A DNA stretch of 8,144 nt from Lysobacteraceae bacterium (GTDB lineage Bacteria; Pseudomonadota; Gammaproteobacteria; Xanthomonadales; Xanthomonadaceae), in assembly GCA_004173415.1 (NCBI GenBank), contig SEHC01000074.1:1-8144 (forward strand), in the 5' to 3' direction. This document shows, piece by piece, positions 5,498 through 8,144 of the stretch (positions are counted from its first letter, which is position 1; every line of letters starts with the position of its first letter). The notes beneath the pieces were generated by a model. That model had not been told where the DNA came from. It was given only the letters and a program-made list of their open reading frames with translations, and ran no database searches. The position numbers and the translations under genes were made by a program.

Positions 5498-7456
5498 TCA
5501 ACTCCTCGGCAGCTGCGCGGTCGGGCAGGAAAAGGATTTCCGCTTGGCCCCGGTGCGGCCGTGCATGCGCTCGGTCAGCGGCAAGGCATCGCCGTTGAGG
5601 CGCCAGTCGTAGATCACGCTGAACGCCAGCACCCGGGCCACGTACTCGCGGGTTTCCTTGTAGCTGATGGTCTCGATCCAGAAATCCGGGTCGTGGCTGG
5701 GCCGTTGCGACCGCCAGCGCGCGGTCGGCGCGGGACCGGCGTTGTAGGCGGCAATGGCCACGTACGGCACGCCGTACTTGTCCTCCATCTGCCGCAGGTA
5801 GGCAGTGCCCAGGGCGATGTTGGTGTCGGCGTCGTACAGGCTGGCGGCCCCGCCCCACGGCACGCCCAGGCGCTTGGCGGTGGCCGCGCCGGTCGAGGGC
5901 AGCACCTGCATCAGGCCCATGGCGTTGGCGCCGGAACGGGCCTTGGGGTTGAAGATGCTCTCTGCGCGGATCTCGGCGGCGACCCAGGCCGGATCCAGTC
6001 CGTGGCGAGCGGCTTCGCGGCGGATGGTGTCGCCGTGGTGCAGCGGGAAGCGCAGTTCGTACAGGCGCTGTTCGTCCGGATTCTTGCCCAGGGAAAACAC
6101 CGCGCGGTCGAACCAGCCGTTGTCGCGCGCCACTTCCACCGCCAGGCGCCGCTGGGTGTCGTCGAAGCGGGCCAGGGCGTTGTTCCATTCGCTGGTCGCC
6201 CAACCGGGCCGCTCCAGCTTCCACAGTTCCATGGCGCGCACGATCGCCGGATCGCGGGCTATTGCATTGCGGGCCGCGGCCCCGTCGTTGGGGATCCAGG
6301 CACACAGTGCGTACCCCTGGCCCAGCCGGTCGGCGGCGAGGAAACCATGGAAGGTGGGCGACCTGGCCGCCTCGGCGAACAGGCGCCGGGCGCCGGCCTC
6401 GTCGCCGGTCTTGCCGGCCAGGCGGGCCTCGAAATAGCGCCAGCGCGAATCATCGCGCTGGGTCTTGGGCATCTTGCGCACGGCCTGCAGCGCGGCGCGC
6501 CAGTCGCCGCGGGCCATGGCCTCGCGCACGCGCCATTCGTACAGTTTCTCGTCGTAGGCCGACTCGGGGACCGCGGCAAGGCGGCGTGCCGAATCCGGTT
6601 CGTACGAGGCCACCGTCCACAGCGCGGCTTCGTACAGCACGCTGCCGCGTTCGGCCTCGTCCATGCCCAGCGCCGCCGCGTATTGCGGCAGCTGCTGTTC
6701 TGCGCTGGCCGGCGAGGCCTTGGCCAGGCGCATCAGCCCGCGCATGGCGATCTTGCGGCTGCGTTCGGTCCTGGGCCAGCCGAGCGCGCGCGGATGCACG
6801 CCCTCGAGGAACGCCGCATAGTCGTTGGCCAGTGCCGCCTCGGCCGCGGGCAGGCCGCGGGCCACGCTGCGGATCACCGCGGGCTGCTGTTCGGCGGCGG
6901 CCTTGTCGATGCGCTCCCAGCGCAGCGCCGGCGGCAGGCCGCCCTTGGCCGAGAGGATCGCCCAGACCGGATCGCAGCCGTCGGGCAGCGCCTTGCCGGT
7001 GCTGGTCCACAGCTTCTGCGCGTCGCTGGTCCATTGGCCATCGGCCTTGCCCAGCGCCTGGCGCGCATTGAGTTCGGCGCATTGCAGGCCGACGTTGCTG
7101 CCTGGTTTCCACGCCGAGAGCAGGGTCGGCCAATCCTGGCGCCGGGCCAGGGCTGGCAGCCACAAGGCGCGGAACGCCTCGGCCACGGCCTGGCCTTCAT
7201 GGCGCTTGAGGAAGGACTGCGCCCGCGACGTCGGCAAGGTGTCGATCTCGCGTTTCAGGCTGGCCAGTTCGATCCAGGGATAGACCGGATGGGCGCTGAT
7301 GCCAGGGTACTGGGCTGGGTCGAAACGCCCGCTCTCGGCGGCCAGCAGCGCGGCCAGCACGCGCGGGCGCTGCGCATCCAGGCTCTGCGCACGCGCAGCT
7401 TGGGTGGGGATGCCGAAGGCGGCAGCGAGTACGATTGCGATCAGGGTGCGGGTCAT
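5498..7456 (-). CDS. slt: Soluble lytic murein transglycosylase (Slt70 type)
   Basis: 652 residues (E. coli Slt70 precursor is 645). Residues 1-23 are a Sec signal peptide (MTRTLIAIVLAAAFG... ending ARA before Q24), so it acts in the periplasm. Residues from about 24 to 350 are Ala-rich helical sequence like the Slt70 U-shaped superhelix. A linker domain follows, with SPTFHGFLAADRLG (H370). The C-terminal lysozyme-like domain has AEIRAESIFNP with the catalytic Glu at 499, GANAMGLMQVLP (509-520), ADTNIALGTAYL (543-554) and AYNAGP (570-575). The enzyme cleaves MurNAc-GlcNAc bonds and leaves 1,6-anhydroMurNAc ends, feeding wall turnover and recycling. The ATG at 7454-7456 is chosen because it begins the signal peptide. 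An upstream ATG (7514-7516) would prepend 20 basic, non-signal residues. No strong Shine-Dalgarno is visible. It reads toward cca and diverges from the TSUP gene. Confidence 0.96.
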   Translation of the reverse strand: MTRTLIAIVLAAAFGIPTQAARAQSLDAQRPRVLAALLAAESGRFDPAQYPGISAHPVYPWIELASLKREIDTLPTSRAQSFLKRHEGQAVAEAFRALWLPALARRQDWPTLLSAWKPGSNVGLQCAELNARQALGKADGQWTSDAQKLWTSTGKALPDGCDPVWAILSAKGGLPPALRWERIDKAAAEQQPAVIRSVARGLPAAEAALANDYAAFLEGVHPRALGWPRTERSRKIAMRGLMRLAKASPASAEQQLPQYAAALGMDEAERGSVLYEAALWTVASYEPDSARRLAAVPESAYDEKLYEWRVREAMARGDWRAALQAVRKMPKTQRDDSRWRYFEARLAGKTGDEAGARRLFAEAARSPTFHGFLAADRLGQGYALCAWIPNDGAAARNAIARDPAIVRAMELWKLERPGWATSEWNNALARFDDTQRRLAVEVARDNGWFDRAVFSLGKNPDEQRLYELRFPLHHGDTIRREAARHGLDPAWVAAEIRAESIFNPKARSGANAMGLMQVLPSTGAATAKRLGVPWGGAASLYDADTNIALGTAYLRQMEDKYGVPYVAIAAYNAGPAPTARWRSQRPSHDPDFWIETISYKETREYVARVLAFSVIYDWRLNGDALPLTERMHGRTGAKRKSFSCPTAQLPRS

Positions 7457-7551
7457 GCCCGGATGGTAAGGGATGGTGGGTGAACACCGTTTTGCGCGGG
7501 TTCGCCGTGCCTGCATGCGCCATCGTCATGGAATCTTTCGCTGGAGCGCGC
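7457..7551. promoter_or_regulatory. Divergent intergenic region, slt / TSUP permease
   Basis: These 95 bp separate the two divergent starts and must hold or overlap at least one promoter for each gene, unless transcription starts farther inside a coding region. I see no convincing -35/-10 pair. A small dyad GGTG-AA-CACC lies at 7479-7488 but is too short to call an operator. Confidence 0.4.
7543..7546 (+). promoter_or_regulatory. Shine-Dalgarno site for the TSUP permease
   Basis: GGAG sits 5 bases before the GTG at 7552. It favours that start over the in-frame ATG at 7528, which has no purine-rich site at a suitable distance, and over the in-frame ATG at 7570. Confidence 0.55.
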
Positions 7552-8144
7552 GTGTTCGAAGCCATCTGGATGTATCCCCTGCTGGGCGTGGTGGCCGGCA
7601 TCCTGGCTGGATTGCTCGGTGTCGGCGGCGGCCTGGTGCTGGTCGCGGCGCTGGCCTGGTTGCTGCCCCGCCATGGCATCCCGCAGGACGCGGCCATGCA
7701 TGCGGCGCTGGCCAGTTCGCTGGCCAGCATCGTGCTGACCGCCGCGTCGTCGGCCTATGCCCACCACGGCCGCGGCGGGGTGCTGTGGCCGACGGTGCGC
7801 TGGATGGTCCCGGGCCTGCTGCTGGGTGGCTGGCTGGGCAGCGGCCTGGCGGTGCAGCTGGATGAGCGGGCGCTGCGCTGGATCGTCGGTGGCTACTGCT
7901 GCCTGGCGGCCTGGCAACTGCTGTTCGGCAAGCCCCGCGCCGGCGTGGGCGAGGGTCCGGTGGCCGCGCCCGCGGGATGGCCGATGACCGCCGCCGGCGC
8001 CGGGATCGGGGCGATGTCGGCGGTGGTGGGGATCGGTGGCGGCAGCATGACCGTGCCCTTGCTGGTGTGGCGGGGCGTGGTGCCGGTGAAGGCGGTCGGC
8101 ACTTCCAGTGCCTGCGGGGTGGCGATCGGGCTGGCCAGTGCGAT
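7552..8144 (+). CDS. TSUP family (TauE/SafE) membrane permease, 3' end outside window
   Basis: 197 codons are visible before the window ends. The protein is very hydrophobic, with successive membrane segments from about residue 7 on. It shows the two half-repeats typical of the TSUP family: AGLLGVGGGLVLVAAL in the first half (G23-V24-G25-G26-G27) and AVVGIGGGSMTVPLLVW in the second (G160 to S165). The short polar stretch around residues 100-142, including WIVGGYCCLAAWQLL and the GKPRAGVGEGP loop, joins the halves. Family members are inner-membrane carriers for sulfite, sulfoacetate, taurine-derived sulfur compounds or other small anions. The substrate cannot be inferred here, since no sulfur-metabolism gene is nearby. 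About 60-70 residues are probably missing. The start is GTG 7552, with ATG 7528 or ATG 7570 as alternatives. Confidence 0.88.
   Translation, partial: MFEAIWMYPLLGVVAGILAGLLGVGGGLVLVAALAWLLPRHGIPQDAAMHAALASSLASIVLTAASSAYAHHGRGGVLWPTVRWMVPGLLLGGWLGSGLAVQLDERALRWIVGGYCCLAAWQLLFGKPRAGVGEGPVAAPAGWPMTAAGAGIGAMSAVVGIGGGSMTVPLLVWRGVVPVKAVGTSSACGVAIGLASA

Noticed and set aside
5436..5560. Possible frameshift at the slt C-terminus, since another - strand frame continues past the stop to 5436
   Set aside because: The catalytic domain is complete before this point, the length already matches Slt70, and the alternative frame is a shadow reading across the GC-rich slt-cca gap.
4148..7483. A 1111-codon open frame on the + strand opposite cca and slt
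   Set aside because: It lies antisense to two unmistakable genes with conserved catalytic motifs. Its composition (rich in Gln, His, Gly, Arg, Ala) is what the complement of G/C-ending codons gives. No domain is recognisable, and it runs through the gap between the two genes.
1..8144. Signs of a mobile island, defence system, CRISPR array or phage genes
   Set aside because: Base composition and codon use look uniform, all six genes belong to known housekeeping or envelope families, and no transposase, integrase, direct-repeat array or tRNA attachment site is visible.

Overview
The window is very GC-rich bacterial DNA with strongly G/C-biased third codon positions. It carries Gram-negative envelope genes (AmgK, Slt, a lipoprotein) and a Cca closely resembling the long E. 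coli form with its HD domain. Together these suggest a gammaproteobacterium of the Xanthomonadaceae/Lysobacteraceae type; this is inference from content, not a demonstrated placement. Six protein genes fill almost the whole window. No RNA gene, insertion sequence, CRISPR array or gene-free stretch over 300 bases is seen.

Left part, + strand (1-4074): the 3' portion of a TPR/SPINDLY-type glycosyltransferase (GT41, O-GlcNAc transferase family) comes first. It is followed by an AmgK-type anomeric sugar kinase with a TTG start, and then a PQQ-dependent aldose dehydrogenase of the YliI type that is predicted to be a lipoprotein. The gaps are 99 and 141 bp, and both can form GC-rich hairpins without a U-tract, so one transcript is possible but not shown.

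Middle, - strand (4172-7456): slt (soluble lytic transglycosylase) lies upstream of cca (tRNA CCA-adding enzyme) with an 81-bp gap, probably as a two-gene unit. It converges on the dehydrogenase gene.

Right edge, + strand (7552-8144): the first 197 codons of a TSUP (TauE/SafE) membrane permease, divergent from slt and cut by the window end.

Functionally, AmgK and Slt both touch cell-wall sugar turnover: Slt releases 1,6-anhydromuropeptides, and AmgK makes the alpha-1-phosphates of MurNAc/GlcNAc that lead toward UDP-sugars. GT41 enzymes consume nucleotide sugars. The GT41-amgK adjacency, without murU beside amgK, is the most thought-provoking arrangement here. Otherwise the window looks like ordinary core genome, and I did not find a convincing new system.
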